Positions 10,640-21,602 of a DNA stretch of 64,000 nt are shown piece after piece. Position numbers and translations under genes: made by a program. Below the pieces are notes generated by a model. The model saw nothing but the letters and a program-made list of their open reading frames with translations, was not told where the DNA came from and did not search any database. The stretch's first letter is position 1. Each line of letters begins with the position of its first letter. This DNA is from Penium margaritaceum (Eukaryota > Streptophyta > Zygnematophyceae > Desmidiales > Peniaceae), in assembly GCA_023375785.1 (NCBI GenBank), contig SZWC01003621.1, positions 126,578-190,577 on the forward strand, read 5' to 3'.

Positions 10640-10875
10640 GTCCTCTCTGGCACACCTGATCCTATGCCAGTGTCGGTCCCCTATGGCACACCTGATCCCG
10701 TGTCGGTGTGAGACCGTTGTGGCACATCTGATCCCGTACTAGTCACGGTCCCATCGGACACACTTGATCCCGTGCTGGTGTCAGATCCTTCTGGCACACC
10801 TGATCTCGTATGAGCATCCGTTCCCTCAGGCACACCCAATCTGAAGCTAGTGTTAGTCTCCCCTATCACACCCAC
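10640..10875 (+). repeat. Degenerate 42-bp tandem repeat in the integrase-RT linker of D
   Basis: About five to six diverged copies of a unit encoding roughly P-S-G-T-P-D-P-V-x-V-S-V on the plus strand. Unit length is about 42 bp, multiples of three, so the reading frame is kept apart from later stops. The opposite strand is open too (10681-10875), which I treat as a shadow. Copia E has a Ser/Pro-rich, non-repetitive linker at the same place. Confidence 0.6.
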
Positions 10876-11249
10876 TCCCGTCCCTACACCAGTTTCACCT
10901 GCGGCTATGGCCCACTAGTCTTCTCCGCAGCCTGAGGTGAGCACCTCTGCATTGGGTTACTCTTACGAGTACGGCGGTTGTCTCTGACTACAAGCCTCTA
11001 GGGCTTAGCAGACTGTTGACTCGGCGTCTAGGTGCCCGACTCATACTTTTCAGAGTGGCAAGTCTGGCACGAAGCCCCTTGGCCTGAGTGTCCAGTGCGG
11101 ACTACGCGGAGTTGCACCCGGCATGTCATGTCGGCCACGAGTTGGTCTCCTGAGAGTTCTCGAATGCTTGTGATGTCGCAGCTTACCTTGTCATGGTAAG
11201 GCCGAGTCCAGCGGCATGAATCTTAGGCACCCGGAGCTCTCCCTTGATG

Positions 11250-12056
11250 ACGCATGATCCAGGCACGTTGAACGAAGCACTCTCAGCTCAGGATGCGGAC
11301 TTATGGTGTGCAGCTTGTGAGGATGAGCTGAGATCTATCCGTGAGCACGGGGTCTACAAGCTTGTTGGCCTCTAGCCTGGGCGGAAGGCTATACAGGCCA
11401 AGTGGGTCTTTTGCAAGAAGGTGAAGCCTGCTGGCATACTAGATCGCTACAAGGCTCGCTTGATGGCCAAGGGATTCTTGTAGGTTGAGGGTGTAAACTT
11501 CACTAATACCTTCGCATTTGTTGGCCACATGACCACCGCTTGCGCTTTGTTCGGGGTTGTTGCTCACCACGATCGGGAGTTGCACCAGATGGATGTGAAC
11601 AACATGGTCCTCCATGACACTTTGGAGGAGGAGATCTACATGGTTCAACCACCTGGATTCGAGGTCGGTGACAAGCTCTGGTGCTTGCGTAAGGGCTTGT
11701 ACGACCTGAAAACGTCACCCACGTGCTGGAACTTGGAGTTCACCAACACACTGACATGTGCTGGCTACGTGCACAGTGACGTTGACCCGTTCCTCTTTCT
11801 CAGATGGACAGCTCATAGCTTCACTGCCATCCTTGTCTACGTGGACGACCTCCTGTTTGCGTCTCCTTTGATGGAGGCCGTGAAGGAGGCCGAGACAACC
11901 CAGGTTGCCTACACGATGAAGGACCTTCGTTGTGTAGCTGTGTTTCTATGGATGGATATCATGCGTGATTGCCTGCGACGGACACTCTTGTTGCATCAGG
12001 CATGTTATGCCCGCATCAGGCATGTTGTAACCACTCCTAGGAGAGTGGTTTGCTGA
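11250..12056 (+). pseudogene. Reverse transcriptase of copia D
   Basis: RT similarity starts near 11340 with a GRKAIQAKWVF block, contains a TAG in KGFL-stop-VEGVNF where copia E has Gln, and is open from 11529: LHQMDVNNMVLHDTLEEEIY, then LWCLRKGLYDLKTSP and the catalytic box YVDD at 11838-11849, intact. The family RT is about 250 residues. The palm is largely preserved although surrounding frames are broken. Confidence 0.85.
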
Positions 12057-12179
12057 CCTCCTTGGTGCAGTTCCCACAGCCTCCACCCCCATCTCACCTG
12101 ACGGGCAGGATGCTCTGAGGGTGGATGATCCTTCAGAGCTAGGGGAGATAGTGGACATGACCCTCTACTTGCGCCTGAT

Positions 12180-12830
12180 CGGCTCTTTGATGTACTTGGC
12201 CACCATAACATGACCCAATATTGCCTTTTCCATATATCTCCTCATGCAGTTTTCAAAGTGTCCTCAAGCGAGAGCCCTTCACGCGGCTGTGCGAGTGGTT
12301 TGGTATGTGGAATCCACACCGTACCTCGGACTCTGCTTTTGACGGCATGGTTTGGTGGTTGTCAATGGCTACACAGTTAGTGACTATGCATGGAGTCATG
12401 ATGGGTAGAGTTACACCAGCTACGTGTTCCTGGTTGGTGGCACTGCTGTGTCGTGGCGCAACGACAAGCAAGGTTGTATTGCACGTAGCTCATCAGACGC
12501 TAAGTATGTTGCACTCAGGGCTACGGCTGCTGAGGCGGTGTGACTGCAGCGTCTATTTTGTGATTTGTGTCAATTGGTGCTTGCGTCGTTCTACGCTGTG
12601 ACAACCAGAGTGCTCTTGCCATTGCAATGAACTCTGGTGTCTTTCATGTACGCAAAGAATACATTGTTGTTAAGCATCACTTTGTCCGTGATCTTGTGGA
12701 GGGACAAGTGATCTCCGTCATCTGGGTCGGCACGGACATGCACCAGGCTGGCTTCTTGACCAAGGCACTTGCGCGCTAAAAGTTCATGGTGGCCATTCGT
12801 TCTGTCGGGCTTCGCCCCTTACCTGAGAGT
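12180..12830 (+). pseudogene. RT connection and RNase H of copia D
   Basis: After the RT thumb, with TGA codons at positions of Arg (near 12210) and Trp (near 12540), the RNase H C-terminus is readable from about 12590 to 12779: LRCDNQSALAIA holds the catalytic Asp, then VKHHFVRDLV and GFLTKALAR. RNase H removes the RNA template during cDNA synthesis. Confidence 0.8.
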
Positions 12831-12924
12831 GGTTGAGAGTGGGGTGTGTGAGCATGGATTGTTGAGCATTTTGTTGTGCACCAGTGTCAGTTTTGCATAT
12901 GCATGGACATTCGTACCATCGGGA

Positions 12925-12934
12925 CATGGGGGAG
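12925..12934 (+). other. Polypurine tract of copia D
   Basis: CATGGGGGAG immediately before the 3' LTR at 12935, the same ten bases as in copia E (63840-63849). Confidence 0.85.
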
Positions 12935-13579
12935 TGTTATGATGTGAGCCATCCCCGTCTGTTTGTACAGCTTACTATGACCACTTGGCCATGTCCATGC
13001 TTGTGCATTTCCTTGATGCGGACGCAGCTGGCGTCGGAGTACAAACAAGTAGTGGCTCCACCCACCAGCAGCTGCCAGAAAGCTGCTACGACATCCTTGG
13101 TGCTTGCCGGGGTGCTTTACGTTTTTCTGCAAAGGCTATGTTTTTCTCAGTGGATTGGCTCTTGAGCCTGATTTGCATATATTGCATTCTCTGTCCACCA
13201 ATCAATTCCAAACTTATGTGTGTGACCAGTCGTAGTGTCCAGATTGAGATTATGCATCTCTAGGTTTAGTCGGTGTTGCGTTTGCATACCTGTGCACAGG
13301 GTTACAGCCAAAACAGTGGTTTTGGGCCGGTTGTAGGACAAACTGATACTGTCCCGTACGTTACCCGCCGTGCGCTGCGACAGCTATTCATGTTATGTGC
13401 TTATCAGTTGTCATCCCTCTTTGCATTACTTAGCTATTAGAGCTTATGAGAATTTGCGCGTCCCCCTAGCCTGACCCTTGTTGTTTCTTGCACCCGGTTG
13501 CTTGCTAGTGCGCCAGCTGACTGGACAGTGTCGCCACGTCAGCCCGAGCAAGGTTAGGAAGCTTTCTAGCAGTTTTTCA
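12935..13579 (+). repeat. 3' LTR of copia D
   Basis: 645 bp, homologous end to end with 5846-6497. It is followed by the target duplication GTGGG and then by the continuation of the integrase gene of gypsy C. Confidence 0.9.
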
Positions 13580-13584
13580 GTGGG

Positions 13585-14400
13585 AAGGTTGCCATACACC
13601 ACTTCAAACGGGGCTTTACATGTCGCGGTGGAGACTACGAAGTCATATGCGATTTCGGCGGTCGGGAGTTTTCATGCCCAATCCGTCATGTGAGGTTTGC
13701 ATTGTATTCATAGAAGCCGTTGGAGCGTTTGATTTGTTCCCTCGGTTTGGCCGTCAGTTTTAGGATGAAACTTTGTTGAAAGTTGAATTCTTTTGCCGCA
13801 GGGAGACATCAACTTGCGCCAAAAATGGCTAGTGAATCAACCGTCTCAATCACTTGTCACCGTTCTCAGTACGTCGTGTCATTGCAGAATGTTGTTTTGA
13901 AACAAGCGTGATGTTCCCTCGGCGGTGACGATGATTCTCATCGAGATGAAGTGGGACAGTTTTTTAAACCCATCGACAACTACGAGGATTGCGTCATATC
14001 CCTTAGGTGTGACCAATAATCCTGTGACAAAGTCCATGGAGATGTACGCCCACGGTTTCGACGGAATAGGGAGTGGTTGTAGACGTCCGGATGGCCGTGT
14101 GCGACGGGACTTTTGTCGCTGACATGTGTCGCAGGTCTTGCAGAAGTTGGCCACATCAGATTGCATCTTGTCTCACTAGTATTCTTTTTGCCAGTTTCTT
14201 CAGCGTCTTGTCCTCTCTGAAGTGCCCACCTGGTCCTATGTCATGGCATACGTCGAGCAGCATACGACAAAGCTCGTTGTTCAGGGGAAAAACCACCTGG
14301 GGAGTGAATCTCATCACCAACAAGGTGCGTCATACCAGAAACTGGCCTTGTCATACCTGCCATGGCGGTCGTAGCGTTGTGCAAATCGTAGCTCAAGATA
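13585..14400 (-). pseudogene. Integrase core and zinc-binding N-terminus of gypsy C
   Basis: Minus strand 14166-13879 encodes the end of the zinc-binding domain (FCKTCDTCQRQKSRRT) and the start of the catalytic core (ISMDFVTGL, containing the first catalytic Asp). The remainder of the core (13878-13585) is frameshifted, though a stretch with the K-x-T-A/D-G-Q-x-E-like block is traceable. Continuous with 5845-5225 once copia D is removed. Confidence 0.8.
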
Positions 14401-14415
14401 CCGGTCTCGGTGCAG

Positions 14416-15720
14416 CTATAGTGTTGCCACCTCAGCCATTAAATCTCGTTGGCGTCTGAGTGCCTCCACCGAGTTCATTTTGCCTGGCCGGTACTTGATG
14501 TTGTAGTCGAGTCCGGATTCAAGGAACTCCATCCATTGGGTTTGACGTTGACTGAGGTTCGGCTGTGTCTTCAGATACTTCAACACATGGTGGTCGGTGC
14601 GCATGCTGCATTGACAGCACTCCATGTAACACTGCCATGTCTTGAATGCATGTACGACTGCCAACATTTCATTGTCGTGTACGGCGTAGTTAAGTTCCAG
14701 TCCTCGCAATTTTTGTGACAAGTAGGCGACCGGTTGCTCACCGTTGCCATGGTATTGTAGGAGGACTGCACCGATGGCTCAGTCTGACACATCTGTAGCC
14801 ATGACGTAGTCGACTGTTGGATCAGCTAATCGTAGAGTTGGCGCCAAGGTCAAAGCGTTTTGCAAAGTGGTGAATGCTTCTTTTTTGCCGTCTCCCCACC
14901 ACCACTTGTTTTCCTTTTGAGTGAGATCGGAGAGAGGCTCTGACCCTCGGGCGTAATACCACACGCAACACTAGTAGTAATTGCAAAAGCTGAGGAAAAC
15001 TTGAACGTCTCAAGCATTCGTTGGCGTCGGCGAATCAGAGATTGCTGCCATTTTTCTTATCCATGGCGATCCACCCACCGTTGATGGCGTGGCTAAAAAG
15101 CTTGATTGAACGGTGAACGAAGTCGCACTTCGAGAGTTTTCCGAAAGAAAAATCTCTTTGTAAAACTTTGAGAAAGTTTTTATGATGTTCATTGTGCTCT
15201 TCCGGGGTGCGACTGTACACCAAAATGTCCTTGAGGTGTACCACGACAAAACTGTCGAGGTATGGACGGAAGGTGTTGTTCATTTTCGCCATGAATATTG
15301 TCACGGAATTCATCAGTCTGAACGGCATTATCGTGAACTCAAAATGCCTATAGCGACTTCTGAACACCGATGTTGACGTCTGCCATGCATATCTGGTGGT
15401 ACTCGATGCGCAGGTTGATTTTGTTAAAACATTTGAGCTCCTTGGAGTTGGTAAGAAAAAATCAGCTCAGGGAAGAGGGTAACACTTCTTGGTGGTGGTG
15501 TCGTTCAACATCCGGTAGTCAGTGCACATCTGCATTTCAACAGTTTTCTACTAAAAGAATGTTACTGGTACCACATACAGTGACGTGGATGGGCGGATGA
15601 ACCCCTGAGTGAGCATCTCGTCGAGTTGATTTTTCAGCTCGGTCAGCTTGTGATCGCTCATTCGATTGGCCCATGGAACTGTAGGTCTGCTACTCGGCTG
15701 TAGTTTGATGCAATGGTTAA
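14416..15720 (-). pseudogene. RT and RNase H of gypsy C
   Basis: Minus strand. RT palm is at 15367-15035: RSRYRHFEFTIMPFRLMNS, then the catalytic box degraded to VVHLKDILVYS, so one catalytic Asp is replaced by Lys. The thumb and connection follow in another frame. RNase H starts near 14830 with DYVMATDVSD and continues in 14721-14416 with YAVHDNEMLAVVHAFKTW and RTDHHVLKYL, which hold acidic active-site positions. Upstream RT sequence reaches about 15720. Confidence 0.85.
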
Positions 15721-17016
15721 TGTCTCCTTGAGGAGGTAGGGTTTTTGGGGTTCATCGGGCAAGACATTCGTGAACTCCTAGATGAGTGGTGCGAACTCTA
15801 CGGGTACCATCACGAACTTTGTGGATGTCGATGAGGCTGATGAGGCCGGTGATGAGTCAGCAACTACCATTTCCGCTTCTTCATTTGCTCTTGATGTATG
15901 ATCCATGCACGAGCTCCTCGTCATAAACAGTGCTTGGTCACATTGAGCGGTATCGGCTGCATAGATTGTCGTTTCTCGGCTACCGCGGCTTCCTCTGCTG
16001 CTTCCACCTCTGCTGCTTCTGCTGTAGGCTTTCGTCCCGCGTGCAGAAGTTACCGGTTGCCACCGTCAATTTCCATAGACACGTCACCGCTGTTCCACTT
16101 TACCTGCGGATTGTGCTGGTACCAGAAATCTTGTCCGAGGGTGATTTTGTGACAGGACCTCTAGAATGTCACATCCCGCAGATCTAGTCAAAGTGGTTCT
16201 CAGATTCATTGTTTTTCTCATCTTCTGTCAATGGGTTTTCCTTCAAAAACCCTTGGTTCTGTCTGCAAACCCAGTTTGCAAACCATGCTGTTGCTTACAA
16301 AGTTGTGTGAAGCTCCTCCATCCAACAGTGCCGGCTACCGTTCTGAACTTTTGCATCCTCAAGGCTGGAATTTTAGCAATGTCGTTAGTTGGTCGTCCTC
16401 CTACCCTTCGTGAAACTTTTTGATCAAAAGAATCCTCTACGGCAATAGAGGCCATTTAGATGGGTGATCGTTCACCGCAGATTGTTTTGTGTGGACAAGA
16501 GTTGCACCTTTCACTCTTGCCCTTTGTCATTTCCCGGCTCATTTTTCTGTGACTTTCCCCCTTTTTTGGCCTATTGCTTGCTTTGATAGTTGCAAGCGAT
16601 ATATCCAACTCTTCCATAGTTTCAGCATGTGCATGTATCTCCCTGGTAGACGACGTCCACTTCCATCGGAGTCGAGGAGTCCCCCGACGGGATTGTTCCG
16701 TTTACACAATAAATGTTACTCGGAGGTCGCCAACCACATGAGTCCTTGATCCGAGCGTTATAGTCGGCACAGTTGATCCTTTCTGCCGCCACTATCACCT
16801 GTGGCAAGTCTTTTTGGATATCAAACATGGCAATTTCTCATTGGATGTCTTGCTTGATTCCATTGTAGTGAAAACAGAATTTGCCGGGGCGATGTTTGCT
16901 CCGGTGATGATCTTGCTGAATCTCTACATGTTCTCTTCCACGCTAGACTACTCATGGAGACGCTGGAGCTTGTACCGTGTGTCTAAATTTTCACTCAGCC
17001 GTCCGATCAAAATGAT
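15721..17016 (-). pseudogene. gag-protease of gypsy C (5' deleted)
   Basis: Minus strand. The gag remnant 17016-16640 is homologous to gag of element F. The zinc knuckle near 16590-16635 retains G-R-V-G-Y-I-A-C but has lost Cys and His ligands, with Tyr at two of those places. Protease follows near 16322-16250: its catalytic triad reads D-G-G-A-S-H with the Asp codon at 16320-16322, where most retropepsins have D-S/T-G-A. The variant is shared with F, so it belongs to the family. The gag gene begins abruptly at about 17016 because of an internal deletion. Confidence 0.75.
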
Positions 17017-17440
17017 CAAACATACTTATACAAGTGCCAAAGTACTAATGAGATGTAGTCGAGGTCGTCGGGTGGATTGCCAAGTGACGCGTGCGGAGTC
17101 GCGTCGTGAGTGGTTGGGTTTGAGACGGTCCGTCGAGAAATTGAGGGTCTTCGAGAATCGACGGTGAAGATGCAAGATGCATGTTCATAAATGCAGATTT
17201 GTCTCATATGTCGAGAAGTTTGAAAGGTCATGATGCTTTTGTGGTAGGTTAGCAAGAATGGTCAAAGTTGTCAGAAGGTCCGTGAAGATGCATTGGAGGC
17301 GAGGGCAGTTGGCCGATTTGTCATCGCCCACCGGAATGAATATCGCGGTCTTGCGATACGATGGGTTGTCTGTGTAGTAACAAAAATGCTCACTCAAGAA
17401 GATTAGGGACTTGTGCTTGTCTTGTACGTAATAGTGCATT
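17017..17440 (-). repeat. Remnant of 5' LTR of gypsy C
   Basis: Homologous to the middle and right part of 4656-5212. The left ~90 bp (with the TGTTATGCC end) and the primer-binding site are missing because gag is fused to the LTR interior near 17016. The right end has diverged beyond recognition after about 17440. Confidence 0.7.
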
Positions 17441-17543
17441 ACTCCGCCAAGCGGAACACAGATTGTCCACAAGGACATGGTTCGAGCAGAATGCAATTGG
17501 GGGAATTCGTACACTTGGATTATACGTATATAGTTGTGAGTGT

Positions 17544-18352
17544 TGTTGGAAATTGGTTGTTCAATTTACAATGCACCGGGAAATCTCTTCAAGATTTGGC
17601 CAAGTCTGGAAAAGCCGTTCCAACAGCATTTTGCATTTTGAAAAATCTGTGTTCAAGTCTTCAAACAAGGCAATACCCTCCTAGGTGAACTAGACCCCTT
17701 GATCCCCTCCAAAGGATACATTTCCCTCCTCAAGGCCCTCTTCAATACATCAATAAAGAGCTACTGCAGAAAGCCATCGTCAAGTGTACCTCTTCACTTG
17801 GAAGCACATCCCTTCATCAGCAAAAGGATACTAACCTATTTGCCTTCATCATCAGCCTGAAGACCATAGACTACCTAAGAGTCCACTTCTATTAGCTCAT
17901 CAACAACTATTTGATCTTTGTCCAGCCAGGCTCCAACGCTTGGAGTTGTTCCACATTCAACATTCAGCTTCTACTTTAGGATTTATGCTATGTAGCTACT
18001 CCACTTCATGAAAGAGGTCCCGTCTCCGCCAATACAGTGAGGTTGAAGATGGAGAGCCAGAGAAAGGCCAAAGCTTTTCCTATAGTAAAAAACAGAAGTT
18101 GGTAAAGGGTGCCGTCTAGTGAAGTTTGTTATAGTCGATGTTCAACATTGAGTGTGTATTGCTAGCAACGTGCTTTTTTCTCTGAGCATAAAATCCGAGT
18201 TATCCTGATTTGATTAAATATTTTGTTGCGCAGTAGACAAACAAGGGATTGGAAGCACGTCTGTCTACTTCAACCCTTACTAAACTACCAAACCCCTGCT
18301 TGTCTAAAATCTGGTGCATGTTTTCAGCCCCTGTCCCAATCAAATTCCAACA
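17544..18352 (+). repeat. 5' LTR of K
   Basis: 809 bp from TGTTGGAAATTG to TTCCAACA. The first 80 bp are the most diverged from the 3' LTR; the rest aligns throughout. Confidence 0.9.
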
Positions 18353-18364
18353 TGGTATCAGAGC
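18353..18364 (+). other. Primer-binding site of K
   Basis: TGGTATCAGAGC immediately after the LTR: plant-type initiator tRNA-Met site. Confidence 0.9.
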
Positions 18365-18439
18365 ACAAGTGGAGCACCTTGATTCAAAAGCATCGAGGTA
18401 TTCACATCTACGTGAAATTCTTCCAACTGCAATTCTAGG

Positions 18440-20186
18440 TTGAGGGAGAATTCCTTCGACCCCCTCCATCATCTGCACCGCCAACAACAAGTTGAAGTGC
18501 AGCAGATTGCACCCAAACATGGACAAAGAAGCTCATTTTCAAGTATGAAACTTGGTCTCCAAGTCCAAATGCAGGCAGTAGAAGCTGAGAAAGTTCAACT
18601 ATAGGCTCTTATCAATGCTATATAGAATCAGAATGAGGTAGTTTATTCTGAAAAGGAGCAAGCCATGTCATCAGAAAGTAATGCATAAGAAGTTGCATGG
18701 AGAGGTGCTGAAGCAGCACAGTAATCCTCTTAACAAGTAGCAATGCAAGTTGAAAAATCTACACGGATTGCTCAACAATGTGCTGAGCAAGCAACCAAGT
18801 TTAATCGCCTACAAGTTGCAGAACAAGCATGCCTACAACTTGAAGAAATCAAGGAACATAAACAAAAAGATGCAGATGCAGCAGTTGCAGCTACAAGAGC
18901 CTTTGCAAACTTCAAAGCTGACCAAGAAAAAGCCCAAGCATTGAAAAACCATGAAGAAAGTTTTGCTCAGATACGCCTTGAATCTGCTGCAAGAATTGCA
19001 GTAGCAAAACAAACGGAGTACCTTGCAATCCAAGCTGCTACCCATGCACTCCATTTAGTAACTCGAGATCATACAAAGGTAGCTGCAACAGCCGTTCAAG
19101 CGCCTCTCTTGCCGACTTTGACACGAATGGAACATATGCACAAATCTCTAGAAATTGGCCATCGATTTCCACCAGCAAACTACATAATGTAACCAAATCC
19201 TATGGATTCTATCCCTTCTATGGAGCTCTCTCCAAAACTTGCGCCAACAGGGGACTCGTCCCGAAGTTACCTTTTCATCTACCCGACTACGTGGTTTCTC
19301 TTGCATCAACAATGGTTGAAGTTGAGCACATGGAGAAGTTTTACGGCACCAACGTCTCCATTGGCTCTCAAACTACAAAGCCTTAGTCAACATCCATAAA
19401 TCATGGAGTTTCTATATCGGGTCGATTTAGCGAGTTGATCCCATTACCAATCCATGCGGTGCACCTATCTTTGGAGACTATCAATTTGCAACATTCACTA
19501 CTCTTACACGATGTGTGGTACCAAGAATTCAACATGCTCTATGCATGTATGAAGACCATCCTTATGCTACAAATCAAGCATGGTATTACTTGATGCATAC
19601 ATATCAACCAACGGACTCGACCAACAAGGCATATCTTGTAATCGAGCTCTCAAATGTTTCCCTTGGAAACTTCAAATCCATTAAGGAATAAATCAGCAAA
19701 GAAAAACAGTTGCAAGACCAGCTTGCTCTTATGGATGCCGCTGTATCAGAACCTCTCTTCATCACCTACTTACACAAAGGATTGACAAGGCAATGGAGGG
19801 AAGTTCAGCGTATCATACGCTACCAGCCAGCAAGCAGACTCACTGAAGAATTTCTGTGTACTGTGCTCTTAAATGAGCAGCAATATCAAGAGCTTGATAA
19901 GCAACACCGGCACCAACAAACGGCATACATGGCAAAAACAGGGAATCGTGACTTACCTTCCAGGAATCCAAAACAACCTAAGCAGCAATCCACGTCATCC
20001 TTGAGTGCAAACCAACAGCGTCAAGGAAATCAACCACCTATATGTTCATTTTACAACACGATGGGTCATACGGCAGATGTATACTTCAAGTTTATCGAAC
20101 AACAAAGCAGAGAGCTGGAGGCCAAAGCGCTGATAGCTAAAGTGAAAGCACCAAATGATAACAATGTGGAGCAGATGATTCTATAA
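18440..20186 (+). pseudogene. gag of K
   Basis: The N-terminal part (18440-19192) is a Gln-, Ala- and Glu-rich coiled coil. In one continuous frame it contains two TAG and three TAA codons (18602, 18623, 18686, 18722, 18731), several in Gln-rich context, before the open stretch 18743-19190. A middle part (about 19240-19700) is frameshifted. The C-terminal part (19710-20184) has the copia gag segment LFITYLHKGLTRQWREVQ and a degraded zinc knuckle at 20043-20084, C-S-F-Y-N-T-M-G-H-T-A-D-V-Y, in which the second and last Cys are Tyr. Gag forms the particle; K would have needed functional gag from elsewhere once these stops arose. Confidence 0.75.
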
Positions 20187-20265
20187 CAACTCACAAAGAC
20201 ATCTTCATCGGCTCAACGCTTTCATTTTTCAGCCTTTACACCTCCTTAATCAACAACAACAGACC

Positions 20266-20805
20266 TTGAAAAAAAGTATGTATGTGTGGTTCCTTATCAG
20301 TGGTGCAACACAAGACATGAGTTTTGAGACCAGCTACATTCACAATTTAAAGCCATCGACAACAACAGATTTTGTGTACCTCGGGAACAAGGAAACATTG
20401 CCTGTGCAAGGTAGTGGACATATCAAAGCCACCTACGCCCACCATTCTTCATCCTTTTCCAACGTTCTCTATCTCTCAAAATCGGCCGCCAATTTCTTGT
20501 CCATGACTCAACTCATGCGACGAGGATTGCGGTTAGAAACTATATCAAGTATTAAAGTTATGAATCTCCGTGGCTCTGGTGAAGTCATCGCGACTGGATC
20601 AATTCAGGCAAACATCCTCATCAACTCAACTTCAAGCCTTTTGAAAACCCTTCTACAACGGTGTTTCAACCTCAACAAAAGTATTGGGATGCAACGGCAT
20701 CAACCAAGTCCAAAATTCAATGGGAGTTTCACTCCAAATCTCTCATGGAGACCTTCATTGTTGAAGTTGTACTCATCACCGTCCTTCACATCACGTTCCT
20801 CGTGA
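20266..20805 (+). pseudogene. Copia-type protease remnant of K
   Basis: WFLISGATQDMS (20287 on) is the copia protease core W-x-x-D-S-G-A-T-x-H-M-S with the catalytic Asp replaced by Ile (20296-20298). The following residues FSNVLYLSKSAANFLSMTQL match the conserved L-x-N-V-L-Y-V-P-x-L-x-x-N-L-L-S part of the domain. Similarity ends near 20640; no pre-integrase domain follows. Confidence 0.75.
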
Positions 20806-21593
20806 AGGTTTCCTCACCAACAAAACCAATGAAACTCACTCTCTCCGTAAGAACACTCTGGTCCTCTTCGTGGTGTTTCCCGTACACTTCAGCTGTGAAG
20901 TTTGCAAGTATGAGAAACCTCACTACTTTTGCATGGATGGAATCAACATTGAGTAGCACCCGAAGCAGTCCGGAATCCTGGAGCTTGAAAGAAATAATCC
21001 ATTTCCCTGTTGGGACAAAAACGTCACATTTTGAGTCAAAACGGTCGCTGAGGGTTCGAAGCCCATTTTCGAGCCCCAGCCAGCCTATCAAGCTGTTTTG
21101 CGAGGCTCAAGCGACCCTCGCACGATGGCTTGACGGTAGACACGGCCTTGTGGGCATGTCAACCGGTCACTTCGAGGAATGAGACCATGGGGACGTGCCC
21201 GATTACAACCATCAAACCGGCATGGCCAATGGCGAGCCATGTGCTTGGTTTGGAGTTCACACAGTCAAGCACAGTTTTTGTGCACCAGAACAAATATCCA
21301 CACCGTGATTCTAACGCAGAAAGCAGTTTCTGTGAGAAATACACTTTTTGAGAACATCAATGGGCAATGTTTGAAGTCCAAACTTCAACCGCACGGTTCC
21401 CACTCGTTTCATCTCCGGTTTCGATGAAATAAAGACCATCCAATTCACGTCATCAGCGCCTTCCTTGTGAAAATCAAGATCAGAACGCGGCATCAAGATA
21501 AACAGCATCGCAGCAGTTTTACTTCATCCACGTTCTTCCTAAAACTCAACCTCCAACATTCCTCATCAACAAGGGGTTCATCATTCATTGATC
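20806..21593. other. Unexplained interior segment of K
   Basis: About 790 bp between the protease remnant and the polypurine tract, where pol would be expected. Open stretches occur on the minus strand (21508-21311 and 21091-20786) with balanced composition, and on the plus strand. No motif of integrase, RT or any other family was recognised. It may be a captured fragment or simply degraded sequence. Confidence 0.4.
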
Positions 21594-21602
21594 AAGGGGT
21601 AG
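21594..21602 (+). other. Polypurine tract of K
   Basis: AAGGGGTAG directly before the 3' LTR, comparable with the AAGGGGGAG of plant copia elements. Confidence 0.75.

Larger units (their letters stand above)
5846..13579 (+). mobile_element. Ty1/copia element D, complete but dead, nested in gypsy C
   Basis: A 7734-bp element with LTRs at 5846-6497 and 12935-13579, primer-binding site at 6498, polypurine tract at 12925-12934 and target duplication GCGGG (5841-5845) versus GTGGG (13580-13584), differing by one C-to-T type change. Domain order gag, protease, integrase, RT, RNase H is that of Ty1/copia. The interior carries many stops, mostly TAG and TGA, and several frame changes. It lies in the integrase gene of gypsy C, so it is younger than C. 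It resembles copia E in overall plan, with a CAG-rich leader and the same PPT sequence. Confidence 0.93.
4656..17440 (-). mobile_element. Ty3/gypsy chromovirus C, split by copia D
   Basis: A full-length but dead gypsy element read on the minus strand. On the plus strand its order is 3' LTR (4656-5212), polypurine tract, chromodomain and integrase C-terminus (to 5845), nested copia D (5846-13579), integrase core, RNase H, RT, protease, gag and a deleted 5' LTR (about 17017-17440). The integrase reading resumes after D exactly where it stopped, which proves nesting. The C-terminal chromodomain places it among chromoviruses. An internal deletion joins mid-gag directly to mid-LTR near 17016, removing the N-terminal gag, leader, primer-binding site and LTR end. 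It is a close relative of element F. Confidence 0.9.

Noticed and set aside
10681-10875. Small repeat protein on the minus strand
   Set aside because: It is the complement of the repeat-encoded linker of copia D, whose plus-strand reading fits the polyprotein context.
21159-21351. Pol remnants in element K
   Set aside because: Searched by eye for Y-x-D-D, integrase D-D-E blocks and RNase H motifs on both strands; none found.
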